Assembly (NCBI GenBank): GCA_013285425.1
Contig: CP053447.1
Span: 3,354,001 to 3,418,000, forward strand
From: Ignavibacteriota bacterium
GTDB taxonomy: Bacteria > Bacteroidota > Ignavibacteria > Ignavibacteriales > Ignavibacteriaceae
Reading direction: 5' to 3'
DNA length: 64,000 bases
In this document: piece after piece, positions 43,477-53,266 of the stretch
Layout: every line of letters starts with the position of its first letter
Numbering within the stretch: position 1 is the first letter of the stretch
Made by a program: the position numbers and the translations under genes
Notes under the pieces: model-generated
Told to the model about the DNA's origin: nothing
What the model saw: only the letters and a program-made list of their open reading frames with translations
The model's database searches: none

Positions 43477-45478
43477 TCAGCGTAACAACAGCATTTTTTT
43501 TGTTGATTTAAAGCCAGCACCATCTACACCCGCTGTTTCGAGAGTGTAAAGATAAACACCGCTTGATAAATTTTGTGCATCGAAATTAATATTGTGAATC
43601 CCCGCTGCAAAATTCCCTTCCGTAATCTTTGTAATTTCCTGTCCAAGCATATTGAAAAGCTTTATTGTAACATCTGCTTCAACAGGCAAGGAGAAGGAAA
43701 TTGTTGTATTTGGATTAAAAGGATTCGGATGATTCTGATAAAGAACAAAGTTATCCGGCATAGGTACGGTAACTTCAATGGAATTATATAATGTTGATGA
43801 TCCGCCGAAATCAACTTGCTTCAACCTGTAATATTGGATTCCCGATGATACATTCTGAACTACAAAAGAATATGATCTCATCTCAGCAGTTGTACCAGAT
43901 CCGGGCACGAATCCAATTTTTCTGAAATTATGATTATTGATGCTGTGCTCAATTTCGAATCCCAGATTGTTAAGCTCTGTAGCAGTTACCCAGTTTAATA
44001 CAACCGAATTTTCCAAGACATCTGCAGAGAATGAAACAAGCTCTACCGGCACAACAGAGTTGCCAAGCTCACCGTTTGGATTTATATCCTGCGCATAAAT
44101 TCCGCTTGCATCAAGACGGTTATCGCCCCAGGCAAGTTTACAATTTTTATAAACATCAACTGTAGATACCAACTGAAGTTTATCACTTGTTGGATTGGAA
44201 AGAACAGTAAAGTTACCGGGCCACAAAAAGTTTCCGCTGCCATCACAGGCAAATCCCTCAACCTTATCATTCAATCCGGAAGAATTACCTTCGAGATAAA
44301 AAAGATAAGCTCTGCCATTTCCCATTTCTGCTGTTAGATAGCTTATTGAAATTGTATTGGGAGCGCTTAAATCCTTAAATATTTTTCCGTTATCTGTCCA
44401 CTGTCTTGTTCCGTTTGAAGAAAATTTTTGACCGGTTATTCCATTTTGATTTTGATTCGGCTCTGTTTCCTTCCAGAACACATAAGTATCTCCGGTTGTG
44501 TTATCAAAAGCAGCAACAGGATTAAACTTATGCCTGTTTGAAAGCAGAGAAGCTTCAGCACCATTTACCGGAAAGTAAAGAGTTCCGCTTGATGAAACTC
44601 TTTGAACAAAAGCACTTTGAAGATTATTATTATCACGATCATCATGCCAGGCAATCAGACCGCCGAAATTATTATCCGGGTAAACTTCAGGAACAGTAAA
44701 AGCAGCAATTGTACCGATATTCTGAATGCTTACATCCCAGCTTACTGTTCCGGTTGAACTTAATTTTTTTGCACGCAGCTTTACTGTTTGTGCGGGAAAA
44801 TTTCCGGTAGTTTCTGTGTGAAACAAAATAACTCCGCCGCTGTCGGATGTAACTATATCAGGATAATTAAGACCTTCGGTTGCTGATTGAAGTATAATCG
44901 GATTTGATCCCCAAAGTTTTGCTCCTGCCTGAGAAATTTTTTGCAGCCCAACCTGCGACCTTGCTGCACTGATTATCCATGCAACAACAATATTTCCATC
45001 ATTGGTTTTTTGCAAGCTTAGGACTTGGCTGAAAATCAGTAGTTGGATTAAGAACAATTCCATTATTTCCCCAAAGAAAATCACCAGTTGGAGAAATTGC
45101 GTAAACAACCGGATTAAGATTTCCTCCGTTTCTGATATCACTAAAAGCAATAATTGCATTATCATTATCATCAGCAAGTAAATCATAATCTGTAATCCAG
45201 GTATCCTGCGGGTTATTACTTACAAGTAATCCATTTGGTGCCCATTGTTTATTGCCCATTGCATCTAATCTTTGCAGATAAACAGAATAACTGCCGCTTC
45301 TTGTATCAAACCATGAAATATAACATCCGCCATCTGAAGTTGAGACTATTTTTGCCAGAGCCTGCTCACCGGTTGTATCACAGACAGTTAGATTAATAGC
45401 CGGATTTGATGACCATTGAGCTGTCAAACTTATGTTCAACAAAATAAAAATCAGAAGAAAGCTTTGTATTGTTTTCAT
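43477..45478 (-). pseudogene. Frameshifted secreted protein with T9SS sorting domain
   Basis: Two overlapping frames form one protein. The first (from ATG 45478: MKTIQSFLLIFILLNISLTA, a signal peptide) ends at the stop near 44999. The second continues KTNDGNIVVAWIISAARSQV through to 43477, ending in the sorting domain YQNHPNPFNPNTTISF. The join is at a T run (45006-45011, A6 on the coding strand): with one A fewer the frame is continuous as PKLAKTNDGNIVVAW. Intact, it would be about 667 residues of repeated GNNIVAW-like blades plus a fibronectin-like part (EIEHSINNHNFRKIGFVPG). Sequencing error, slippage or decay all fit. Confidence 0.8.
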
Positions 45479-45660
45479 GTCGTACACACTCCTTTAAAAA
45501 AATTAAATAGATCGGATAAGTGTTTTTATTAACTTAGAAAATTCTGATTTCAGTTACAATTAAAATTTTATATTTGCATTGATTCCTTATTAAAATACTG
45601 TTCTGTAATACAAATAATTGTTTTGTTAAATGACATTGTATTATTTTTCCCATTAGAAAT

Positions 45661-46809
45661 ATGAAAACGGAAATTAAGAATATAATAATTGTATTTATGA
45701 TGTGTGCTTCTTTTAGTGCTGCACAATTATTTTCACAGAACAACGATTTACAAAGTGCTGCAGATGATAAAGCAGGGCAGACAGAAAGAACATCAGTCAG
45801 GGTTATTGGTGCAGGTTTTTTAACCGGTTATATGATTTCGCATGCAAAAGAGGTTGTTAATTTAAGAGGATTACACCCGCAGGTTTATGAGCTTACATAT
45901 AGCTGGCATTTAAACAACGATGAAGTATGGAATGATTGTCATTGTTATCCGCGGATAGGTTTATTTCTTGCATATCACAATTTGATTAACAGAGAAGTTC
46001 TTGGCGAAGGCTATTCAGGAGGCTTATCTTTTACATATTTTTTTGGAATTCCGGATTTTTTTAATCCGCATTTAAAAGGAAAAGCAGGGTTATCTTATTT
46101 AACAAAACCTTTTAACAAAGAAACCCATCCCGATAATATGGCTTATGCAACTCATTTAAATTTTTTAATATCTGTTGGTGCGGGAGTTTCGTTAAGACCA
46201 ACAGACAATCTGGAAATACAATTTGATGGAAGTATGAATCATCAATCAAATGCAGCTATACTTGAGCCGAACGGAGGTATAAACTATTGGGCAATTTCTC
46301 TATCTACAAATTACTTTTTAGATAAGCCGGATTTTTATGAACGAAACATTTCCGATCCTTATTTAACACATGAGAAAAAAACCCGTTGGGATTTATCCTT
46401 TTCTTGGGGAATATCTTCAATGCCTTATCCGATGCCCGGACAAGTGCCAATGTATGGGATTACAGTTTTAAGAAGCTGGCAATTCGGAAGAGTTGCAGCA
46501 TTTACACTTGCCGGAGAACTTGAAAGAAACGGAAGGGCTGTTGAAATAAACAGACGCAAAAATCCGGGAACTGATGTTGATCCGTTTAGAGCTTCGGTTT
46601 TAACCGGTGTAGAGTTTTTAATGGGCAGAACAATTTTCAGCATTCAGATCGGAGGGTATATCTACAGACCGTTTAAAGAAAAAGATGATTTTTATCAGAG
46701 ATGGGGACTGGTTTACAATATATGGGATAATATTTATGCCGGTATTAATTTCAAATCTTACCGAAACTCCGCTGATCATGTAAGCGCAAGAATTACCTAT
46801 TCATTCTGA
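45661..46809 (+). CDS. PagL-like lipid A 3-O-deacylase family (acyloxyacyl hydrolase) protein
   Basis: 382 residues with a signal-like N terminus (FMMCASFSAAQLFSQ). Residues 192-209 contain NHQSNAAILEPNGGIN, the PagL active-site pattern (H194, S196) seen in lipid A deacylase-related outer membrane barrels. The rest alternates strands. The C terminus ends with SARITYSF, a terminal aromatic. It is longer than Pseudomonas PagL (about 150-170), with an extra region of about 150 residues (SPYLTHEKKTRWDLSFSWG-like) of a second barrel set. Deacylation of lipid A or a related lipid is inferred from family only. Confidence 0.75.
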   Translation: MKTEIKNIIIVFMMCASFSAAQLFSQNNDLQSAADDKAGQTERTSVRVIGAGFLTGYMISHAKEVVNLRGLHPQVYELTYSWHLNNDEVWNDCHCYPRIGLFLAYHNLINREVLGEGYSGGLSFTYFFGIPDFFNPHLKGKAGLSYLTKPFNKETHPDNMAYATHLNFLISVGAGVSLRPTDNLEIQFDGSMNHQSNAAILEPNGGINYWAISLSTNYFLDKPDFYERNISDPYLTHEKKTRWDLSFSWGISSMPYPMPGQVPMYGITVLRSWQFGRVAAFTLAGELERNGRAVEINRRKNPGTDVDPFRASVLTGVEFLMGRTIFSIQIGGYIYRPFKEKDDFYQRWGLVYNIWDNIYAGINFKSYRNSADHVSARITYSF

Positions 46810-46948
46810 GTGCTTAAAAGTTAACAATCACCAACTATCGTCTGATATCAAGCTTATTTGCAACTTACCTGAAAAAATATTTCTTTAATGGCAGGCTTCT
46901 GTTTTTTTTGTTGTTCAATGAGTAAATGTAGTATAACAAGATCAAATT

Positions 46949-49900
46949 ATGGCTGATAGATTTTTAAATAAAGGAACAACAATTTGCCTTATCCTTCTTT
47001 TCATTTTTTGTTCAACCTTATCCTTTTCTCAATCACTCCCATTTAAACAATTAACAACGAGCGATGGATTATCAAATAATAATGTGTACAACGTAATCCA
47101 GGATAAATCGGGATTTCTTTGGTTTACTACAGATGATGGATTAAATCGCTTTGACGGTTATGAATTTAAAGTTTTCAGAAATGATCAGCAGGATAAAAAT
47201 TCAATTTCTGAAAATACCACGATAGCAATAATTGAAGATTATGAAGGCAAGATTTGGATTGGAACTAAAAACGGAATTATTAACTGCTACGATCCGGTGT
47301 TTAATAGTTTTAAAAAATGGGATATTAAATCAACTGAGGAAAAAGATAATCCAATAAATGTTATACACATTGATGATAACAAATATGTGTGGGTGGGAAC
47401 TTATAGAAGCGGCTTATACCGGCTGAATCCTGAATCGGGAGAAATAAAAAACTGGCGTAATAATCCGAACGATTACAACTCTTTAAGCAATAACTATATC
47501 TCTGCAATTGTTGAAGATGAAAAAAACAATTTATGGATAGGCACCTTTAATGGTCTAAACAAATTCAATCCCGAAATATCTGAGAAGCACTTTACCAGAT
47601 TTTTCAATTTACCCGATAATACCTCTTCATTGAGTGCAAATACTATATGGGGAATTACAAGTTCCCGATTTGAAAAAAATAAATTATTCATCGGAACAGT
47701 CAACAATCTGTCAATCTTTAATACTGATACTGAACAGTTTAATACATTATTAATTCCAAATCCGGATAATCTTATGTTTGGTACAGGAGCCGGTTCAGTA
47801 ATTGAAGAAATAATAAATGATGAAAAGATACTCTGGATTAATTCATTTGCGGGGCTTATCAGATATAATCAATCAAGACATCACTTTGATAGGTTTGTAC
47901 CGAGTGAAGAAGGTAATAGCGGACTATTAAGCAGTCAGATAAATAACATATTTAAGGATCAATCAAATGTATTGTGGATTGCAACCAATAACGGATTAAA
48001 TTTCTTTTCGCAGAAGAATATAAAATTTAACAATACGTTTTCATTTTACGATAAATTACTCGCTGCCAATCAATTATCAAAGTTTAATATTAAGGCAATT
48101 ACCAAAACTAAGGATGGAACAATCTGGTTCGGAACAGAAAACGGATTTTACTTTACTTCGGGAACAGTTGGGAAAAAAACGATTAAAAAACATCCATCGC
48201 TGGCATCCGATAATATATGGTGCTTAACACCGGGACGTGAAAACGAATTATGGATTGGAACCTATGGATCGGGCTTGTACTTGTTAAACTATAAGACAAA
48301 TAAGATTGTTAAGAAAGCAATCGTTGATAATGTAATCAAATCTCCGTCAAAAAATTTTGTTAAATCACTTTGGAAGGATAGCAAAGAAAGATTGTGGATA
48401 GGATACTGGGGTATTGGGCTTGCAAGGCTGGATTTAGTTTCCGGCGAAGTAAAAAACTGGTTGAATAGTGCTGATGATGAGCATTCATTAAGTTATGATG
48501 ATGTTTGGATAATCTTTGAAGATCATTCAGGAAGGATCTGGATCGGAACAAACGGAGGAGGCTTAAATTATTTTAATGAATCAGATGAAAAATTTATCAG
48601 AATCAATTCCACCAGTTCAGCAAAGTATAAATTAAGCAGTAATAGTATTTATTCAATTACTGAATCATTTCTTGAGCAGGATAAAAAAAGCAAATCAGTT
48701 CTCTGGCTCGGAACAAGTAACGGTCTGAATAAACTAACCATTGAACGATCATCCGCGAACCCCGGACACCCTTTTAAAATAAATGACATAACTATCTACA
48801 CAACAAAGGACGGCTTAGCGGATAACTCAATTAAAAGTATTGTTGAAGATGATAATGGAAATCTTTGGCTGGGAACCAGTTCAGGAATTACACTCTTTGA
48901 TATACTAAGTAATACATTTACTAACTTTACTGCTTCGGATGGATTAAACGGTATTGATTTTAATTTAGTATCGTCATTAAAGATTGATAATAGTTTTATA
49001 CTGATGGGAAGTATAGAGGGACTTAATATCTTTAATCCGAATCAGATAAAGCAATCATCGTACATACCACAAATAGCAATAAACGACTTTCAAATATTTA
49101 ATAACTCAATAACCGCAAATGTAAATTCTGTTCTTGAAAAAAACATTTATTGTACGGATCATATTACTTTGTCTTACAAACAGAATGTTTTTTCATTTGA
49201 ATTTTCTGCCTTTGATTACAATTGTCCTTCATCCATAAAATATAGTTATAAAATGGAAGGCTTTGATAAAGATTGGGTTTATGGCGGCAGACGAAGATTT
49301 GTTACTTACACAAATCTTAATCCCGGCAGATATATTTTCAAAGTGAAATCAACAAACAGCGATGGTGTGTGGTGCGATAATATGAAGTCAATTGCAATTA
49401 CTATCACACCGCCCTGGTGGCAAACCGGATGGGCTATTCTTTTGTATTTTATTGTTTTTATTACTGGCATCTGGGGGATTCTAAAATTTCAGGCGAACAG
49501 AGCAAAGCTTCAACACGAATTAAAAACACGTGAGTTTGAATCATATCATCTCCGGGAAATTGAACAGATGAAATCACGGTTTTTTGCGAACCTGTCTCAC
49601 GAGTTCAGAACCCCGCTGCTGCTTATTAAGGAACCGTTGGAATCATTACTGAACGGAAATATAAAAGACAACATTACGGGTTATTATAAAATGCTGCTGC
49701 GTAATACAGAAAAACTTCAACAGCTTATTGATCAATTGCTTGAGCTTTCGCAATTAGAAGCAGAAACAATTCCGTTAAAAGTAGATTGGTATAATATTGT
49801 TGATGTAGTTAAAGCTTGTTTTAATAATTTACAAACCCTTGCAGATGAAAGGAATATTAATTTTGCTTTCACAACTGAAAAAGAAATAATTTACGCAGTG

Positions 49901-51118
49901 ATAGATAAAGACAAACTGGAGAAGATTATTAATAACCTGCTAAGTAATGCTTTTAAATTTACACCCTCTGGTGGAAGTATATTCGTAAATATTAATCTTA
50001 AGCTAAAGGATACAGACCAAATTACAGTCTCAGTTAAGGATACCGGAATAGGCATTCCAAAAGAATTCCGTGATAAAATATTCGATAGATTTTATCAGGT
50101 TGATAATTCATCAAGAAGAAATTATGGCGGGTCAGGAATTGGACTTGCACTCGTAAAAGAATTAGCTGCTCTTCATAATTGGGATATTAATGTAATCAGT
50201 GCAGAAGGCGAAGGAACTGAATTTGTTTTGACAATTCCAATTAAGAATGTTAATTCAGAAGCTTCATATAAATCAAAAATGAACATAGAAGCGAAAGCTG
50301 CTGAACAGCCTGAGCCTGTAATGTCAGAGCTATTAAGCGCAACGCCCGACAACATAAAAGAAAAACCTTTAATACTTTTTATTGAAGACAATGAGGATGT
50401 AAGAGTTTATGTTAATGATCTTTTAAAATCCGATTATAATGTTCTGCTTAGTGATTCCGGTGAAAGCGGAATTGAAGTAACAAAAAATGATCTGCCGGAT
50501 CTGATTATCAGTGATGTAATGATGCCGGGAATGGATGGGTTTGAATTCTGTAAAAGAATAAAATCTGATTGGAAGACAAGCCACATTCCTGTTATTCTGC
50601 TTACAGCAAAAGTTGATCATCAAAGTAAACTGGATGGATTGGAACTTGGAGCTGATGATTACATCACAAAACCATTTGAGCAAAAAGAATTACTAATTCG
50701 TGTAAAAAATCTTATTGAACAAAGAAGACTGCTTAAAGAGAAGTACAGTAAAGATATTACTCTGCCTGCTGAAACTGTTTTATACAATAAGGAAGAAAAA
50801 GAGCTTATCGAAAAAGCATCATCCATTGTTGAAAAATATCTTGGTGATGAGAATTTTAACAGCGAGATACTTGCAAAAGAAATGTTTATGAGCAGAAGCC
50901 AGCTAACAAGAAAAATGCAGTCAGCTACCGGACAGGGACCTGGTGAATTTATCCGCAGCTGCAAACTTAACAAATCCGCAAAATTGATACTTGAAAAGAA
51001 ATTAAGCATCACTCAAATAGCTTTAGAAGTCGGATTTGGCAGTCCGGCACAATTTACCCGCGCATTCCAGAAACACTTTAATTGTTTACCCTCAGAGTTT
51101 AAACAAATAAAACCGTAG
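46949..51118 (+). CDS. Hybrid two-component regulator (HTCS): propeller-kinase-receiver-AraC
   Basis: 1389 residues in one chain. A signal peptide is followed by two-component-regulator propeller repeats (LWFTTDDGLNRFDG, IWIGTKNGI, VWVGTYRSGLYRLN and so on, to about 740), a Y_Y_Y domain (about 760-825) and one transmembrane segment (near 835). The histidine kinase has SHEFRTPL (His near 884), with G boxes DTGIGIP and GGSGIGLALV. The receiver domain has SDVMMPGMDGFEF (Asp near 1189), and the C-terminal AraC domain is about 1290-1385. HTCS proteins of the Bacteroidetes sense oligosaccharides in the periplasm. There is no SusCD pair nearby. Confidence 0.95.
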   Translation: MADRFLNKGTTICLILLFIFCSTLSFSQSLPFKQLTTSDGLSNNNVYNVIQDKSGFLWFTTDDGLNRFDGYEFKVFRNDQQDKNSISENTTIAIIEDYEGKIWIGTKNGIINCYDPVFNSFKKWDIKSTEEKDNPINVIHIDDNKYVWVGTYRSGLYRLNPESGEIKNWRNNPNDYNSLSNNYISAIVEDEKNNLWIGTFNGLNKFNPEISEKHFTRFFNLPDNTSSLSANTIWGITSSRFEKNKLFIGTVNNLSIFNTDTEQFNTLLIPNPDNLMFGTGAGSVIEEIINDEKILWINSFAGLIRYNQSRHHFDRFVPSEEGNSGLLSSQINNIFKDQSNVLWIATNNGLNFFSQKNIKFNNTFSFYDKLLAANQLSKFNIKAITKTKDGTIWFGTENGFYFTSGTVGKKTIKKHPSLASDNIWCLTPGRENELWIGTYGSGLYLLNYKTNKIVKKAIVDNVIKSPSKNFVKSLWKDSKERLWIGYWGIGLARLDLVSGEVKNWLNSADDEHSLSYDDVWIIFEDHSGRIWIGTNGGGLNYFNESDEKFIRINSTSSAKYKLSSNSIYSITESFLEQDKKSKSVLWLGTSNGLNKLTIERSSANPGHPFKINDITIYTTKDGLADNSIKSIVEDDNGNLWLGTSSGITLFDILSNTFTNFTASDGLNGIDFNLVSSLKIDNSFILMGSIEGLNIFNPNQIKQSSYIPQIAINDFQIFNNSITANVNSVLEKNIYCTDHITLSYKQNVFSFEFSAFDYNCPSSIKYSYKMEGFDKDWVYGGRRRFVTYTNLNPGRYIFKVKSTNSDGVWCDNMKSIAITITPPWWQTGWAILLYFIVFITGIWGILKFQANRAKLQHELKTREFESYHLREIEQMKSRFFANLSHEFRTPLLLIKEPLESLLNGNIKDNITGYYKMLLRNTEKLQQLIDQLLELSQLEAETIPLKVDWYNIVDVVKACFNNLQTLADERNINFAFTTEKEIIYAVIDKDKLEKIINNLLSNAFKFTPSGGSIFVNINLKLKDTDQITVSVKDTGIGIPKEFRDKIFDRFYQVDNSSRRNYGGSGIGLALVKELAALHNWDINVISAEGEGTEFVLTIPIKNVNSEASYKSKMNIEAKAAEQPEPVMSELLSATPDNIKEKPLILFIEDNEDVRVYVNDLLKSDYNVLLSDSGESGIEVTKNDLPDLIISDVMMPGMDGFEFCKRIKSDWKTSHIPVILLTAKVDHQSKLDGLELGADDYITKPFEQKELLIRVKNLIEQRRLLKEKYSKDITLPAETVLYNKEEKELIEKASSIVEKYLGDENFNSEILAKEMFMSRSQLTRKMQSATGQGPGEFIRSCKLNKSAKLILEKKLSITQIALEVGFGSPAQFTRAFQKHFNCLPSEFKQIKP

Positions 51119-51136
51119 CACAGAATTAATTCTGTG
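51119..51136. repeat. Perfect palindrome after the HTCS gene
   Basis: CACAGAATTAATTCTGTG is a perfect 18-base palindrome beginning right after the HTCS stop (51116-51118), followed by TTCTATTG. It may be a terminator without a strong U tract, or a regulator binding site. Confidence 0.5.
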
Positions 51137-51286
51137 TTCTATTGCCCACACAAATATTATTAACACTTAACAGTAAGCAAATTATTTTTATTCGTTTTGC
51201 ATCAAAACAGCAGAACATTGCTGCAAAACAGCAATTTGACCCCACTAAAAAAAATTAGTTTAGCAATAAAAAAAAGTAATAATAAA

Positions 51287-51433
51287 ATGCAGAATTTATC
51301 AGGCAATGATATAACACAAACAAAGATTCGAAAGAAAGAAAAGAAAATGGAGATGAGTATTTACGCTTTGTTGATTATCGTTACTGTTGCTCTGATGCTG
51401 CTGATATTTAATCTCTTGTTAATGGAGGGATAA
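51287..51433 (+). CDS. Small membrane protein 1 (MQNLSG type)
   Basis: 48 residues from the ATG at 51287 (a frame open further upstream has a poor N terminus, and this ATG gives the shared start). MQNLSGNDITQTKIRKKEKK is followed by a single hydrophobic helix (SIYALLIIVTVALMLLIFNL). The MxNLSG start recurs in the next small gene, 2 bases downstream. No ribosome-binding site is clear. It looks like a basic-head, single-span membrane peptide. Unknown function. Confidence 0.5.
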   Translation: MQNLSGNDITQTKIRKKEKKMEMSIYALLIIVTVALMLLIFNLLLMEG

Positions 51434-51434
51434 T

Positions 51435-51542
51435 ATGAGAAACTTATCAGGACTAAACATAAACATGGTTAGGCGCGATTTTTTTAAAATCTTATATACT
51501 CTTCTTTTGTTGGCATGGCTGTTATTCTCAGGGAGTAATTAG
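51435..51542 (+). CDS. Small membrane protein 2 (MRNLSG type)
   Basis: 35 residues: MRNLSGLNINMVRRDFFKIL, then a hydrophobic helix (YTLLLLAWLLFSG). It starts one base after the upstream stop, with GGAGGGATAAT before its ATG, a good ribosome-binding site. Shared M-x-NLSG with the previous small protein. The pair is probably co-transcribed. Confidence 0.55.
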   Translation: MRNLSGLNINMVRRDFFKILYTLLLLAWLLFSGSN

Positions 51543-51662
51543 ATTATTAAAACTTCAGTTATTTGATACAAAAAAATTCCTTTTGCAGTCTGACATTTGC
51601 ATTTCAGGTGTATTTAAGAGATTAACCAGAAAAAGTTGTCAGCAGGAGGGTTAAAATAACAG

Positions 51663-51696
51663 TGCAGCAGTGATTAAAATCTTAATTGCTGCTGCA
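51663..51696. repeat. Hairpin in the space upstream of the T9SS protein gene
   Basis: TGCAGCAG (51663-51670) and CTGCTGCA (51689-51696) form a perfect 8-bp stem with an 18-base AT loop. It may end the small-protein transcript or regulate the next gene. No U tract follows. Confidence 0.5.
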
Positions 51697-51782
51697 TATC
51701 CGGAAGAATTGTAAGCGGGGAAATGAAATAATTAAAACGCTATTAAAGAAATAAAGGTTATTAATATTAAATGGAGTTATAA

Positions 51783-53165
51783 ATGAAATTAAGGTTTACT
51801 GTGTTAGTAATATACTTTGGTCTTATTCAGATATTTCCACAACAGAACGAATACGAAAAATTTTTTAATAATAAACTTAATACAAGAACAATCATTACTG
51901 AAAAAACAACTGAGGATGTGTACCTTCTTACTGAGAGCATTGAACAGGAATGGATAAGCTCTGCATGGCAAAATGTCAGCCGATATACTTATTACTACGA
52001 TTCAAGCAACACTAACTATCTTACAACCACGGAAGTGTGGGATAACAATCAATGGATAAATGAAACTCAGTACTGGCTGACATTTAATAATAATGGTAAA
52101 GTTATTGAAGAGGTTTATAAAACCTGGGTTGATGGCGGCTGGGTAAACTCAGAAAAATATTTATATGAATATGATGAAAATGAAAATACAACTATTGAAA
52201 CCAGCCAATACTGGAATTCCTCAGAATGGACAAACTCAAACAGAACCGTTAATACATATACGGGTAATAATATAACTGAAAAACTGTATCAGCAGTGGAA
52301 TGTTTCTGATTGGAGTAATGTTGAGAGGTTCCAATATAATTATGTAAATAACAATCTTACTGAAAAGCTGTTTCAACAATATATAATGGGATGGAATAAT
52401 GTTGAATTAGTTCAAAACTCCTACGATAGCCAAAACAATATAATCGAAACGCTTTATAATAGATGGGATAATAATAACTGGTTCCTTGAATCGAAATTTA
52501 CAAATCAGTATAGTAATGGAAATCTTACAATTGTAACATTGCAGGAAGGATGGATTGATACTGTTTGGACAAACCTTTCTTTACAAACAATGAACTACAA
52601 CAGCAGCAACTTATTGATTGAATATATCTCTCAGTACTGGCATAGTATAAACGGCTGGATAAACCAGCAAAGATGGGTAAGAACATATACCCCTGATAAC
52701 AAATTTTTAGAATGGATAAGTCAATTCTGGCAAACAACCCAATGGGAAAATTACAGCAGGTTAATATCCACTTATGATGCTAATGGAAACGAAACAGTTT
52801 TTGCCTGGGAAATGTGGGAAAACTCAGTCTGGCAAAATCATATACAGATATTGTATACCTACACAACAGTATCATTCATAGAAGATGAGTTAGAAAATAG
52901 CTTGGATTATGCACTTTTTCAGAACTACCCTAACCCGTTTAACCCAACTACAAAAATAAGCTGGCAATCTCCAGTTTGTGCTCATCAATCTTTAAGGGTT
53001 TATGATGTGCTTGGTAATGAAGTTGCAATACTTGTTGATGAATATAAACCTGCCGGGAAATATGAAATTGATTTTACTGCCGCAGATTTATCTTCGGGTA
53101 TTTATTTGATAAAGTTAGAAACTGACAACTATGTAAATACTAAGAAAATAATTTTAATTAAGTAA
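51783..53165 (+). CDS. Secreted repeat protein with T9SS sorting domain
   Basis: 460 residues with a signal peptide (LVIYFGLIQIFPQQ). The body (about 50-350) repeats a roughly 30-residue unit with W-x4-W-x-N and a Tyr/Asn strand (WNVSDWSNVERFQYNY, WDNNNWFLESKFTNQY, WINQQRWVRTY), some ten copies, similar in feel to YD/RHS-like beta-solenoid repeats. The C terminus is a type IX sorting domain (FQNYPNPFNPTTKISW). A surface-exposed beta-sheet fibre is likely. The role is unknown. Confidence 0.8.
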   Translation: MKLRFTVLVIYFGLIQIFPQQNEYEKFFNNKLNTRTIITEKTTEDVYLLTESIEQEWISSAWQNVSRYTYYYDSSNTNYLTTTEVWDNNQWINETQYWLTFNNNGKVIEEVYKTWVDGGWVNSEKYLYEYDENENTTIETSQYWNSSEWTNSNRTVNTYTGNNITEKLYQQWNVSDWSNVERFQYNYVNNNLTEKLFQQYIMGWNNVELVQNSYDSQNNIIETLYNRWDNNNWFLESKFTNQYSNGNLTIVTLQEGWIDTVWTNLSLQTMNYNSSNLLIEYISQYWHSINGWINQQRWVRTYTPDNKFLEWISQFWQTTQWENYSRLISTYDANGNETVFAWEMWENSVWQNHIQILYTYTTVSFIEDELENSLDYALFQNYPNPFNPTTKISWQSPVCAHQSLRVYDVLGNEVAILVDEYKPAGKYEIDFTAADLSSGIYLIKLETDNYVNTKKIILIK

Positions 53166-53175
53166 ATACTATAAA

Positions 53176-53208
53176 AGGAGTAATTCATTGCGTTAATAAA
53201 TTACTCCT
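53176..53208 (+). terminator. Hairpin terminator after the T9SS repeat protein
   Basis: AGGAGTAATT (53176-53185) pairs with AATTACTCCT (53199-53208), loop 13, then GTTTAAT. Good stem, weak T tail. It lies 11 bases after the stop. Confidence 0.75.
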
Positions 53209-53266
53209 GTTTAATAAAAATACTGTGCTGCATTTCTTGTCCCGTAATCTTACAGGAGATAAGAAA

